Below, in pieces: positions 26,048-37,510 of a stretch of DNA of 64,000 bases. The position numbers and the translations under genes are program-made. The first letter of the stretch is position 1, and each line of letters starts with the position of its first letter. Below the pieces are notes generated by a model. That model worked only from the letters and a program-made list of their open reading frames with translations, did not search any database and was not told where the DNA came from. This stretch comes from Pterobdella sp. o SKG-2022 (Eukaryota; Annelida; Clitellata; Hirudinida; Piscicolidae): the NCBI GenBank assembly GCA_964035795.1, contig OZ038325.1, positions 3,008,772 through 3,072,771 of the forward strand, in the 5' to 3' direction.

Positions 26048-29000
26048 ATGAACAAAGTTTCAGCGTCTTTGATTTTTTTAACAATTATTCATATGTCCCA
26101 AGGTTTTTTTTATTAATAATATTTTCAGAAAGCAAACCACAAACAAAAACGCTACACCATTTTAATCACTAACCTCATACCTCTTCTCCCAAACATCCAC
26201 CAACCCTCATTTTCAGAAATTTACGTCAACATGGCGTTTAACAAAAAGGCCTTTGTGTCTAGTGGAGATGGAAAACTCTTGGTGGATGGAGACACAGGGG
26301 TTCAATGGGTTAGCCCTCAAGCAAACTACTCCAATGACTGGCTTGTTATTGATCTCAAAAAACATTATAAAATCTCGTATGTTATCATATATTCCGCTTG
26401 CAATGATTGCGGTTGGTTTATTTTGTTTGTTTATCTCATTTTTATTTAGCGTTTATTAAACTCCAAAATTGAAAAATTTTCTTAAATTCAACTACACTAA
26501 GCTGGTAAAGTATTAAACCAGTTTCCTAAAAGACTGAGTTTGATCCCGCATGGGCCAACAATTGTCTTCTGTTCCTGTGATCTAAAAATCATCATAAATA
26601 CCAAATTGCATTACATCACATTAAATTGAATTAAATTACATTTCAAAGACATCTTATGTATGTTTTGTATATAAATTAAACTTCAAAAACATCAAATTGA
26701 GGATTCATACATTTATTTAAAATAAAAGCTTTAATTATCCATAAATAGCCTTATAGTCGGCCCCTATAGCTCAGTGGTAGAGCATTGGATTAATTATCCA
26801 AAGTTGCCAGTTTCAATCCCGCGTGGGTCGAAAACTATAGACACAAAGAGTAGCGCCCTGTGAAATAATTGTTGAGCTAACGAAACCCCAACATGGGGCG
26901 ATCTAAAAAAAATAGCCTTATCATTCTAACGTTTTATGATAAGGCTATACTTATCCTAAATTATAGTTTTTATTTTAAATAAATGTATAAATCCTCAATT
27001 GATGTTTTCAAAGTTTAATTACATTACATAAAAAACTGGAATTGAATAACACCTTATTGATAGTATCTTGTATTAACGCTCACGATCCCCATGGGCAGAA
27101 GGCACCATAGACGATGAATACATGGTAGGAATGACAAGCAACTTTGATAAGAATACCCAGCCTCCAATCAGGGGTTACTATGCTGAGTGTGGAGTGTGCA
27201 GCATCAAAGCACGATGGAAACAGAGGGTGCAGGTGGAAAGTTCTGGAAAAGTTAACTGCACCTCGAGAAGAACTCCGTACAGGTAGTTGTTCTGTTCCAA
27301 CTTCATGATGGTTTTTATAATCAAAAAAGCTTTGATAAAAACTCATGTTACATGGTCTCTTTGGATCTATAATGAAGAATTTTGAAGAAATTTTATCTTA
27401 ACTACAGTACAATGATGATCAGTGACACCGTTATATAGTATGAATATTATAATCAGAATGCTCTAATCTCATATAGATACATCAAGTAAGCAGAATGTGC
27501 TAATCGTTGTTACAGATACCTCATAGTACAACGATCGACACGAGATGTCAAAAAACCATTGGCTTTTTCTGAAGTGAAAGTTTATGCCGACGGTGAGTGG
27601 TTTCGATGAGTTTCATCATTAGATACCATTGTATCTAAAATTATACATGCGCAACAAAAATGAACAAAAAAATATAAAAAAATCAAACACTTGAGAGAAA
27701 GTAACAAAATAAATTAATAATGAAAACTAAAGCCCACATCAAAGCTCACAAAAACACCCTTCAAATACTACCTCCCACCTCCCATCACCATCCTTACAAC
27801 CACCCCTATCACCATCTATACAACCATCCCCATCACCATCCCCACAACCACCACCAACTAGTGGCCACTCGATTTGTGAACATAGCCTACAGCAAGCCGG
27901 CCTACATGGGATCGTCTGCTTCCCTCCTTTACTGGACCGCTGAGGGTTGTGTGGATGGAGATGCAATGACAACTTGTAGATCTCAGTTGAAAGATTCATG
28001 GTTGATAATTGATCTGCTGGAACCTTACAAGATTGAGAAGATAAAGTTTGTGCCTGAACTCAACTTTCGATGTTGGTCTTGTAGTTGTTTATGAAGGTAT
28101 ATTATAAAATATTTGATAAAATTAAATTATTACTAAAAATTAAAAAATAATTTCAAAAAAGCTCACTTTGAACTTTCTCGAAATAATATTAAATTAAACT
28201 GCTTTTAAATGGTGTTATTTATAATAAATAAAAACACCGGTGCATGACTGGCTCCATGGCTTAGTTGGTTAAAGCGCCTGCCTAGTAAGCAGGAGATCGT
28301 GGGTTCGAATCCCACTGGAGCCTTTTTGAAAATTCAATAAATATTTGATAGCAATACTTACGAATTAATAAAGAAAATTTTGACCATAATAATCTTCGAA
28401 ATTTTTAACTGATTACTTACCTTATGATTATATTGAATATGAGATTCGTCAAATATTCTCTCTTTTTATCATTCCCAATAAAAACAATCTCATTTAATAC
28501 ATCAACTCATGCCAATTTTTAACAAATCAAATTTCACTTTTACACAAACTTTTGCCAACATTTTCCATAATTCATATTTTAACAAAATTTTGCATAAGTT
28601 GATAAAATTTCACGAAATTAAAAAAAGCTAATTTTTTTCAAAAGCTGAATCTGGTATCGTGAAGAGATATATTTATGGAACAGTGATTATTTTCACTCTA
28701 CTTTAGCTGATATGGGGCCCTTTTATAAAAACTTTAATTTTTCATTTTTGTCATTTTTTCATTAATAAATTCATTAATTCGAATAATATAACGCTTTAAT
28801 TTCCATGATACGAAATTTTCTCAACTCTTTACTACCAACCCTGCACCCAACTTCATCTAATCCCAACAAATCCAATCAAGCTCTCCACACCACCCAACCC
28901 ACCACTCCACCAACCCCAATCACCCATCAGCTCCTATCACCCACCAAACCATTCCTTCTACACCAAACAGCATGGGACAATGTAAGGTGTGTAGTTGGGC

Positions 29001-32000
29001 TAGCCTTCATCTTCACTCCCAAACTCAAACCACCTCAAAGGTACAAGTATGACATATGTGGCTTCTGCTCTCCAAAGAACCCTGAAAAGGTTGCTCAAAT
29101 TCAAAAATAATGTAAGCTAAAAGCTGAATATGTCAAAACTGGAAAAAACCTAATTTTAAAAAAATACTCATCACATAAATTTACAAAGATTTCGTTAGTA
29201 CAGTAGCATTACTATTGCTTTATTGAAGTAACAATGGTACTCAACTACACAGGAAGCGGTCATGGTGAAATGTCAAAAGAGTAAACACAAATACAGATAC
29301 GTGATTCTGCAACAAAAACATGTTGGTCTCTCGAACTTCGTTGTCGCTGATGTAGAAGTGTTTGCGGGTAAGTGATGAATGGATTTATGGATAGATGGAT
29401 GGATGGTGGAATGAATAACGTGTTTTTTTAGAATTCGTATGTTCTTTTGTAAACTTGAATTTTACCAGTAAACTTCAAATTATGAGGGTTTATAAGAACA
29501 CGTAGAAAAAAAATGTTTATTCAGCTAAAATTTTCAACAAGTAAAACCTTGTCATAATTCATTTGCAAAGTTGTAGAGAAAAGTAGAGAATTTAAAGGGA
29601 AAACCCATAGATGTGAAATTTTTTTTCTGGAAAATTGTTAATGATGTAACTATGTAATATTGTTTTATTTTATGAGATTTATTTAAAAGCATTTATGAAT
29701 GGTGCAGTTATTGTTTGATGTTATAATTTGGAGTTTAACAATAACTGCACTACTTCTCTCTACAACTTTGCTAATGAATTACTTGTTGAAAATTTTAGCT
29801 AAATATAAAATTTTTTTACGTGTTCTTATAAGCCCTCAAAATTTGAAGGTTAGTGGTAAAATTCACAAATAACGTATGTATTAGGAAAGATAACAGATAA
29901 ATTTTTCTAGAAACATTCGAGTGTCTTTTTTATACAAATTTTTTTGATACTTTTATTTTTCGAATGAAAAAATTTTAAATCCCTTTATTGTTTAATCAAA
30001 AAAAAATTCGAAAATAAACAACATAAATAATCTCTATTATACATCATCAATGCACCAAACCCCAACCACACATCCCAATCTACTCACATCCCCACTACAC
30101 ATTCTTCATCCACATCCCTCTCCCTACAATCCACCCAAGTCCTCATGGTCCATCTTTAACCCACATCCCAACTCATCCACCAGAGAGTGAGATAATGATG
30201 GATTTAATGGGATGTTTCAAGATTGATAAACCCCAAAGTAGTCACGCTATTATCCACTATGTTGAAGACTGCTGTATCCATTGTAGAGAACAGTTTCTGC
30301 TCTACTCTGCTTTCAAGGTGGTTAAGCATAAATGAGGAGATGGGTGGGGGTTGAGTTGGATGAAGGTGAGATTGATTGGCTGGGAGGTAGAATGGTTGAG
30401 TCTGGTTGACGGGTATGTTAAACGGTAAATGATAAATGTTAGAAGGTTGTATGGATTGGTGAGTTCAGAGTGGTCTTTAGTGTTTAGGTGAATGGGTTGG
30501 TATTTGAATACATACAAACGGTTAGGTTTGAATAGTTGTAGAGATAAGTGTGTTAAGAGATAAATAGATTTGTTTGGTGGGTGCATTTGTTATGTAAGGC
30601 GGTTTTGTTAGAGTGCTTTTTCTTACGGATCAAAGCTCTTGTTACAAATTTAATGTAGCGAAAAACACTGTGGAACAGGTGCTAATTGTTGTTTCACGCG
30701 AAACTGAAACGGGTTACTTTAGATAATTAGTCTAATGCTCTAACAGCTGAGCTATAGGGGTCTATATGTAGGTGAATGTTTAGGTGAGCTTGTCGATAAA
30801 TTATTAGGTCAAATAGGGTTCGAAAAATAAACAGACGTTGTGAATGAATACAAATCAACTCAAAATTATTCAAACACAACTTTCCAAAATTAGCACATAC
30901 CATCTTATTTAAACAAAGCGCCTACTCATCCATCAACCCATCTCATCAAAAAGTCTCCCTATCCACCTCATCCCCCCTCCATAACAGGATAAAAGATGCC
31001 ACTGTCTATCAAAACTCCCCAGATCACCACCATCTCCTCTGCATTCTTGTTATGTTAAATGTCCTCACGAAGACACTTTGTGTGGTGGAGCCTTGAATTT
31101 CCATGCTGTGTATCGAAGTGGGTGGAGTTGGTGGAGTGGGTGATTTAAGGAGAAAAGATAAGTGATTAAAAATGATTTGAAGGAAAGGGGAAAGAGGGGC
31201 TAAAAGGGGAAGGGCAGAGTGGTTTTCTCAAAAGTGGTTAGAAGGGGTTATTGCTGTTTTTGAGATAGAGGTATGAAGAAACTTTAAGCATTCAAAAGTT
31301 TCAAGCTGTATTTTTTTATTACGTGTATTTTAGCTCTATTTTAATGGTTTCTGGTAAATTGAAGTTGTTTTTGTCTCATGGTTTCCATAATTTTCAAAAG
31401 TTTATTTGAGCCCTTTGACCTCTCGCAGACTATGCGGAATCCATGGAGGAACAGTTGCTGATCAAATATAGCGAAGGCGAGTCTATAATAATGAAATAAT
31501 AGTAATAATAATAATATTTATTTCACAAAAAAATTGAAAGTTAAATAAATCAGTTCTTTCGTATTGATTCGAGAGTTTCTAGTTTTCAATGTTTCCAATA
31601 TGTTTTCAATGTTTGCTTTTTCCATTCTTCTCTGTTTTGAGCTTTCGTCTTGGCTTCATCCAAGCCCGTTAAACCCATTTCCTTCATTGTAAATTTTTTT
31701 ACCACTGTATGCATTTTGAAGTTCTATTGCCATCGGTAGGTTTGGCCTGCGTAGAACATGTCCAAGGTAGCTCCATTTTCTTTTTCTTATCAATTCTCAT
31801 GTCTTCAACGTTCGTTTTCTTTTTTAGGAAACATCCAAAATATTTTTTTTTAATTTTCTTTCGAAAACCTCTAGAGTTTTAAGATCGCTTTCAGAAGGAC
31901 TCCAGGCTTGGTATTTATATAATAAGATTGGTCTTAAATAGATTTTATATATTTTAATTTTGTTGTTCAACTTTATATTCATTGATGTTAACATTTTATG

Positions 32001-33779
32001 GTACTTGAGGGCTGCTATATATACTCTTTAGATTCTTTCTTTAATTTCTAGTTTAGTGTTTATTTTTGCTCCTAATATTTTTACGTTATCTTAATTTGTC
32101 ATATCGAATTTTTCAGTTTTTGCTTTTGTTCACTCTGAGTCTAAATTTGACATATGAGTTTTCTATCTTGTTTTGAATATCATTTATAGCGCCTTCATTT
32201 CGTGAGTAAAAAACTGGTAATCTGCATACGATATTTCATAAATATCGTTGAAAGCCAGCTTTTCTCTAAGTGTTTCGTTGGCTTTTGAACAGATAAACAA
32301 CAAACAATATTGCTGTCTCCTTGTGGCACGCCTACATTGGTTTTCAGTGTCTTCCCGCAGTGGTTTCCAATTTTTACACACGTCTTTGCCGAGGCTATGT
32401 GGTATTTCACCATTCTATGTTCGTCTTTGTCTAGATGATCTTTCAAGATTTCCAAGCATTTTCCACCTGAAACTGTGTCGAATGCCTCTGACATATCTAC
32501 TGATAAGACAAAATAGTTGCGCTTGAAATCTTCCCATTGACTTTGCAAAGCCTTCGATGTGTAGACATTGTCTGCTCTTCATCTGTTTACCGGATAGGCT
32601 GATTGTGATGGTGGCAGAACTTCATCGATTTTCTTCCTTATCTTTCGTAGTATTATTAGTGAAAAGAATTTTCTTGTTAAAAATGAAATTATTTTTTTTA
32701 TTATTGTTTTTTCCTTGTTACTAAAATAATTTTTTTCTTATTTTTATTATTCGTAATAAAATCATTTTAAACATTTTCATTATTATTTGTACTAACATAC
32801 TTAACAATACTGTTATCAACTGTGTTACTAGCATCAAAGCTGTCTGGCTCCATGGCTTAGTTGGTTAAAGCGCCTGCCTAGTAAGCAGGAGATCGTGGGT
32901 TCGAATCCCACTGGAGCCTTTTTAGTTTTGAAAAGGCCTTATATAAAAAGGTTAAACTGTTTACTTGAAGGTCCGTAATCAACTTCAAACATGGAATTTG
33001 CAGAGTTTGAAATGTTTTTATTGAAACAAAGAGTCTTGATAAATTTTAAATACCATTTTGAGGCACAACCTAAAATATAAAGTCGTCTTAGGATCCTAAT
33101 TCTTGTCTCATTTTTGCACAATGGATAACAAGATTATAACAATATATAACCATATAGATCAAAAATAACAATCATAAATAGAACAAAAAAATAATAATAA
33201 TGATGAATTAGAAAAAAAATGAATAAGAACAACAATATCATCGCCAACAGAACCCAGACCTGTGCAGGTCGGCAAGTATTTACTAATTCTGTCATTACTT
33301 ATCCTCTTCTCCCTTCTCGTCGGCATTTGTGCCTTCAGGTGCCGCTTTTATTATTATTTTTCTTTATTGCTATTTTTATTTGTTTCCATTATTATTTTTG
33401 TTTCCCTATTGTTTGAATTGTTACTATGTTTAATTTATTATTTGTATTATCATTTTACCCCATTCGTTACCTCACACTCAGTTTCAAAAGCATTTTTACA
33501 TCATTCGATTTATTTGCTCATTTTTAATCGATATTTCTTCATCATTATATATATTATAGTGATCTTTATTCATTTTGCTAATATAACCATTAAAATTACC
33601 CTTCTTGTCTCACAACTCCTATCATCACCACATTCAACATTTTCTTACTCTTCCTCCTCTTCCCCCAACCAACATCTTACTTTTCCTCCCACAGCCCGCT
33701 CAAAAAGAAATTCTTGGACCTCTCTCAAAAACTTACCCAGCCAAACTACGCTAGCCCTTTGGTCAATGTTTCAAAATAA
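26048..33779 (+). CDS. Single-pass membrane protein: two discoidin/fucolectin-like domains, WSC domain, TM; 481 aa
   Basis: Exons assembled by splice sites and phase: 26048-26102, 26217-26411, 27099-27282, 27516-27592, 27862-28080, 28971-29089, 29253-29367, 30184-30317, 30988-31117, 31429-31480, 33258-33338, 33695-33779; total 1446 nt. Exon 1 gives a signal peptide (MNKVSASLIFLTIIHMSQ). Domain 1 (VNMAFNKKAFVSS, DWLVIDLKKHYKISYVIIY, YLIVQRS, FSEVKVYADG) and domain 2 (VNIAYSKPAYMGSS, DSWLIIDLLEPYKI, VILQQKHVGLSNFVVADVEV) have the pattern of F5/8C-type carbohydrate-binding modules. A WSC module follows (MGCFKIDKPQ, CCIHCREQF, CYVKCPHEDTLCGGALNFHA). Then comes one helix, KYLLILSLLILFSLLVGICA, and a basic tail of about 28 residues. 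It is probably a cell-surface glycan-binding protein. No named orthologue is recognised. The donor of the short exon ending 31480 is the least certain. Confidence 0.75.
26495..26640 (+). mobile_element. Degenerate tRNA-derived SINE remnant with ATTAC tail
   Basis: A weak B-box-like GTTTGATCCCGC and the sequence CATGGGCCAACAATTG resemble the SINE head junction seen at 54.85 kb. The 3' side has CATTACATCACATT, like its (ATTAC)n tail. It is heavily mutated and immediately left of the foldback element. Confidence 0.5.
26672..27024. mobile_element. Foldback/MITE element split by a SINE
   Basis: The left arm, about 26672-26754 (contains GAGGATTCATACATTTATTT), is inverted in the right arm, about 26930-27024 (contains AAATAAATGTATAAATCCTC). 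The arms are roughly 80-90 nt with a few mismatches. The SINE and its target duplication (26743-26921) sit in the centre of the hairpin. It lies inside the intron between the first two discoidin exons. Confidence 0.8.
26755..26909 (+). mobile_element. tRNA-derived SINE, copy 2 (type A body), with 12-bp target duplication
   Basis: The head has TAGCTCAGTGGTAGAGC and GTTTCAATCCCGCG. The body has GAGTAGCGCC and TTGTTGAGCTAACGAAACCC, and the end is an A run. It matches the copy at 4208. Perfect repeats AAATAGCCTTAT flank it at 26743-26754 and 26910-26921. This is the mark of target-primed retrotransposition, and it places the insertion after the foldback element was already present. Confidence 0.92.
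28250..28322 (+). tRNA. tRNA-Thr(AGT), copy 1
   Basis: 73 nt folding into a full cloverleaf: acceptor GGCTCCA/TGGAGCC, D arm with GCTTAGTTGGTTAAAGC, anticodon stem CCTGC/GCAGG with loop CTAGTAA (anticodon AGT), T arm GTGGGTTCGAATCCCAC. A T5 run, the Pol III terminator, follows at once. It lies sense in the intron between discoidin-domain-2 exons of the host gene. It is identical to the copy at 32846. CCA is not encoded, as expected for a eukaryote. Confidence 0.96.
30596..30770 (-). mobile_element. tRNA-derived SINE (type B body), antisense
   Basis: Read on the - strand: a tRNA-like head (TATAGCTCAGCTGTTAGAGC), then AACAATTAGCACCTGTTCCA, then a tail with AAATTTGTAACAAGAGC and AAAAAGCACTCTAAC. 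The second half differs from the type A SINEs and matches the element at 54747-54931. It lies in the intron between the two WSC exons. Confidence 0.75.
31560..32665 (-). mobile_element. Decayed LINE fragment, antisense in the discoidin-WSC gene
   Basis: On the - strand: an RT segment with VLSVDMSEAFDTVSGGK and KTNVGVPQGDS (fingers/palm), interrupted by frameshifts, then a C-terminal block KWSYLGHVLRRPNLPM and GLTGLDEAKTKAQNREEW (in shifted frames). The YxDD segment is not intact. It is a different family from the Sema2 intron LINEs. It occupies most of the intron between 31480 and 33258. Confidence 0.8.
32846..32918 (+). tRNA. tRNA-Thr(AGT), copy 2
   Basis: Base-for-base identical to the 28250 copy over 73 nt, again followed by a T5 Pol III terminator. 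Flanks beyond the gene are unrelated except for a two- or three-base match, so it is not a large tandem duplication. It sits sense in the intron before the transmembrane exon of the same host gene. Confidence 0.96.
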
Positions 33780-34904
33780 TAATGATAAAATAATATTAGC
33801 AGTAATCATAAAAATAATTGTATGAATAATAAAAATAATGAAAAAATAAAAGTAATTAAGATAAAAACAATTATAATAAAAATAGTTTTAATATTAATAA
33901 TAACGATAATAAAAGCAATTTTAATGAAAACAATCCCTATAGCAACAATAGAAATATTGTCAATGATAATTATGAAACTATTGTTAATAATAAAAATTAT
34001 TATTGTAAAAATAGAACTATTGTTAATATTCTCATGAAATATGGTATCAAACATAAATGCAATCATAAAATCAATGGAACTGCTAACGACAGCAACTAAA
34101 TTATTAAAAATAATAATAATAAGAACAATTTTAGTGAGTTTTATTTTATTTTTTTTTCGAATATCCCAATAAAAACCGGAAAACTTGAGTTTATTTTTAG
34201 CATTTAAGCACGTTTTGAGTTTTTTATATACTTATACCGAAGATGTTGCTAACATGAAACAAGCTAATGCATAGGGTATTGACGGAACATGGATATTGAT
34301 TAAAATCGTAAGGAGGGTTTATTAATAGCAACATGAATAAATTATCATTAAAGTAGTTAACAAAAACAAAAAATGGAAGAATGGGTGACTATAGTGACAA
34401 AAAAAAAACTAAGCCAAAGTCACATTAAAAATTCATTTATAATGTTTCCATGCCAACAAATGTGTTCGAGAAAAAGTGAATGGATAAAAATTTTCTGAAT
34501 AAATGAGTTTTATTTGTAAGAAAATAAATAAAGCGAATGTAAGTACTTATAATACTGAATTAAGCGGATGCAAACACAATAATGCACAAAAATTCTCAAA
34601 AATGACAAAAAAAAATTTTTAATTTATCACGCAATAAAAATTATCATGAAAAGTGAACTCAAAAAATAAATTTCAAAGCCATGATACATATTATTTCTAA
34701 ATTCACAACTACCACACCAAACATCACATCACTCCTTCCAACCCCATGTCACATCTCTCCTGCCAACCCCACGTCACATCACCCTTCCATGCACCACACT
34801 ACACTACCTAACACAACACAACCACAACCTACCACAGATCACACTTCCACACTTAACACAACCCCCGCTTCTTTCCACTCATTCATTTTACATCATTCCA
34901 CCCC
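33780..34904. other. Intergenic region between convergent genes
   Basis: The 3' flanks of the discoidin-WSC gene (+) and SLC66A2 (-) consist of (AAT)n-rich sequence and a C/A-rich stretch near 34700-34900. AATAAA-like motifs are too frequent here to choose a poly(A) site. Confidence 0.5.
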
Positions 34905-37007
34905 TCACACAGACCGATAACTAGGCTTGTACAAAGCCACTTGTAACAATATCAACAGATCAATAATAATTTGGATGACACCACACACGAGGAACTGGCT
35001 AGGAACTTGCTTCAGTATAAAGTAGATGGTCTTTCCTATATCTCCACACGTCCATAACACCACCATTCCAACGCTGTGTATGGAAAAGAGTGATGAGTGT
35101 GTATTTTTTAATATACTATTATAAAAATGTGTGATTATGTATTGGTTGTGTGTACAGCTAAGTATTATTATGACATTTTGTTTGGGTTGTATGTTGGTTG
35201 AAAACTGAATATACAAAACCGCAATTGTACAACTAATTAATCAAATAAGCATACAAATAAATAAATAAACAAACAAACAAAAAAAAAGCCCACACACAAA
35301 CAAACAAACCAATAAAAAAGCACACACACAAACCTCATTCCAGCAGTAGACTTAAGCTGGTAGTTATGTATTAGTTGTGGCAATCCCAAAGCTGCTTCAG
35401 TCAGCAATGCTACCAGACCCAAGCCCTCTATATATAAGACGTTGTCTGGTGCAGTGTGGTTTTGTTGGGGTTGGTTGGTGGTGTAAGGTTTGATGGTGAG
35501 TAAAGTGGTGTGGTGTTGGTCATATGATGCTCTTGGCTTTATGCCAATGTCAGTATTTGTTACTTCTGGTGATATATCATTATCAATAGCATTCTTATCA
35601 TCAAACCCGTTTCATATATTCATATATTCGATGAAATCAATTAAAATCAAACACTCATTGACTGAGCAGCATGGAACTTTCCATAACTCAAAACTAAGGT
35701 TATCAAATACATAATACAAAATGTAGAAAATAGAAGACAAACTAATAAAGAAAAGAGTGATGATGGAGGAGCAGATGATGAAGAAGACAATGAAGATGAC
35801 GTAACTTTGGAAGTCTGTCCAGTCCCAAAAGAAGCTCATGTTTAGGTCATTCCCTGAGCAGTAGATGAACAGATGAATAAATGGGTGAAGGGATAGAAAA
35901 ATAGATAAAAAAATCAATATACATATAACTTAATGAATTTATGATTGTTCATGTGTCTAATTAATTGCAAGTATGATTATAGTGGCATTAACCTCAGAAT
36001 TTCTAAACCATTATAAATAGTTAGACTGATAAGAATAGACAGTGTAACAAATAGATAGATATACAAATGAATGAATTTATAGATAGAAAACAAATAAACA
36101 TAATACTCACAAACAAGAGTCTTTTTGACAAAAAATGGCCTGGTACTGATACATACCTGCAAATGAAAAAGATTAACATGAGGAGATGTTACATGAGTAA
36201 ATAAATAATTTATTTATATGAAACAAGACATTAAACTACAAAAATTAATACATTTAAACTAAAAAATCAGCACAGAATCATATACTCCCATTTGCAATCA
36301 TATATAAAAATACATTAACATAAGCATACAAAACATACAAGTGCACATACATGCAACAGGGCAAGCATCACAAGGTTGATTAAAATGGACTGAACCAAAA
36401 GAGGAGTTTCAAATGGGTGGCCAAACCTGGGGATTTTGAGGTGTCTTTGTTTATGTAGATGTGTGTATGTTTTTATCTTTGATTTTATTTGTGTGAGTAT
36501 ATTCATTTTATATCTTTTATTTATGTTTTTGTGTATATTTATCTGTTTTTCTTCATTGATGACCATTCATGTATGTATTTTAACAAATAAAATACATATG
36601 TGTATTTCAATAAATTAACACAAACACATATTCTTGTCTGTATGTGTATGATAGAATCACATAAACAACAGCAACCAAAAAAGGATGCGGAGGATGTTGG
36701 CGATGAGTAGGATGAGGCAAACCATTGTGGAGAATCCTGTAGTTATGATTGCTCTTTTTAATAACAAAAATGATAAGAATAATAACACATATGTGATATT
36801 ATAAATGATAATAAAAATGATTAATTCAAACGAACAGCTTGTTAGTATTTTGGTTTATTAATTTTTTTAATGAAATAATAAGATAGTTGAATTTTTGGTT
36901 AGACCTTCGGAATTTTTAGTTTTGACGATTTCCAAGTACTGTGGTATATATGGTAGCACTCCCCCAACAACCACTATGGCCGAGATGGCGAACTCAACAA
37001 GAAACAT
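34905..37007 (-). CDS. SLC66A2: PQ-loop repeat protein SLC66A2 (PQLC1), 7 exons, 219 aa
   Basis: Exons on the - strand: 37007-36905, 36736-36676, 36426-36351, 36156-36111, 35853-35743, 35427-35334, 35073-34905. GT-AG junctions are phase-consistent; 660 nt including TGA. Multi-pass membrane protein with two PQ-loop motifs: GGVLPYIPQYLEIVKTKNSE in the first half and EAALGLPQLIHNYQLKSTAG in the second. Other matches to the animal family: FSTMVCLILLIANILRILFW, FGHPFETPLLVQSILI, FFWDWTDFQSYV, VVLWTCGDIGKTIYFILKQ, CGVIQIIIDLLILLQ. PQ-loop proteins of this branch localise to endosome/trans-Golgi membranes in vertebrates; the substrate is unclear. It is shorter than the human protein (about 271), mainly in the loop between the halves and at the C-terminus. 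The start codon is the first ATG of the first recognised exon. Confidence 0.93.
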
Positions 37008-37510
37008 TTCAGTAATTAAAAAATAAAAGTTTCAAAAAAGAAGTTTGTTTTTGTGCTTGAAAGAGTTTTATTTCAATTTTTTGTGTGGTATTTCATTTAA
37101 ACTTGTTGTTGCAATTAATTGTATATAAAACTTTTACGAAAAATAAATCTAAGTAAAAAGAAAAGTTACGAAAATTAAAAAAAAGAGAAAATAATGGAAA
37201 CTTATATCAAAAATAAATTTAAATAAATGAAAAAATATGAGAATAACTATAAAAAAACAGGTGTAATCCTCTTTGAAACAGTAGCAGGTATAATCGTCTG
37301 CTCCTTAGAAACGAGATGCTAATGTTGCGATATAAGGAAGAAAGGACCTATTATTCAAAAAAATCGGAATGTTTAAAAGTTGTTTCAATAATTATTCGAA
37401 TATTGAAGGATAGTTTTGGAGTTTTTGGCAGATTTAGATACTTTGTATATAAGCAAAAAAACTTGATTGAATTTTGAAAATTGTATGAGTTAATTTCAAA
37501 AAAAATATAA
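37008..37510. promoter_or_regulatory. Short divergent intergenic region, SLC66A2 / CNG channel
   Basis: About 500 bases separate the SLC66A2 start codon (-) from the ATG chosen for the CNG gene (+). The sequence is AT-rich without a clear core promoter. The CNG gene could have additional upstream exons, so its promoter may lie elsewhere. Confidence 0.35.

Noticed and set aside
33786..34037. Ile/Lys-rich frames on both strands after the discoidin-WSC gene
   Set aside because: They arise from (AAT)n-type sequence, with no splice or conservation evidence.
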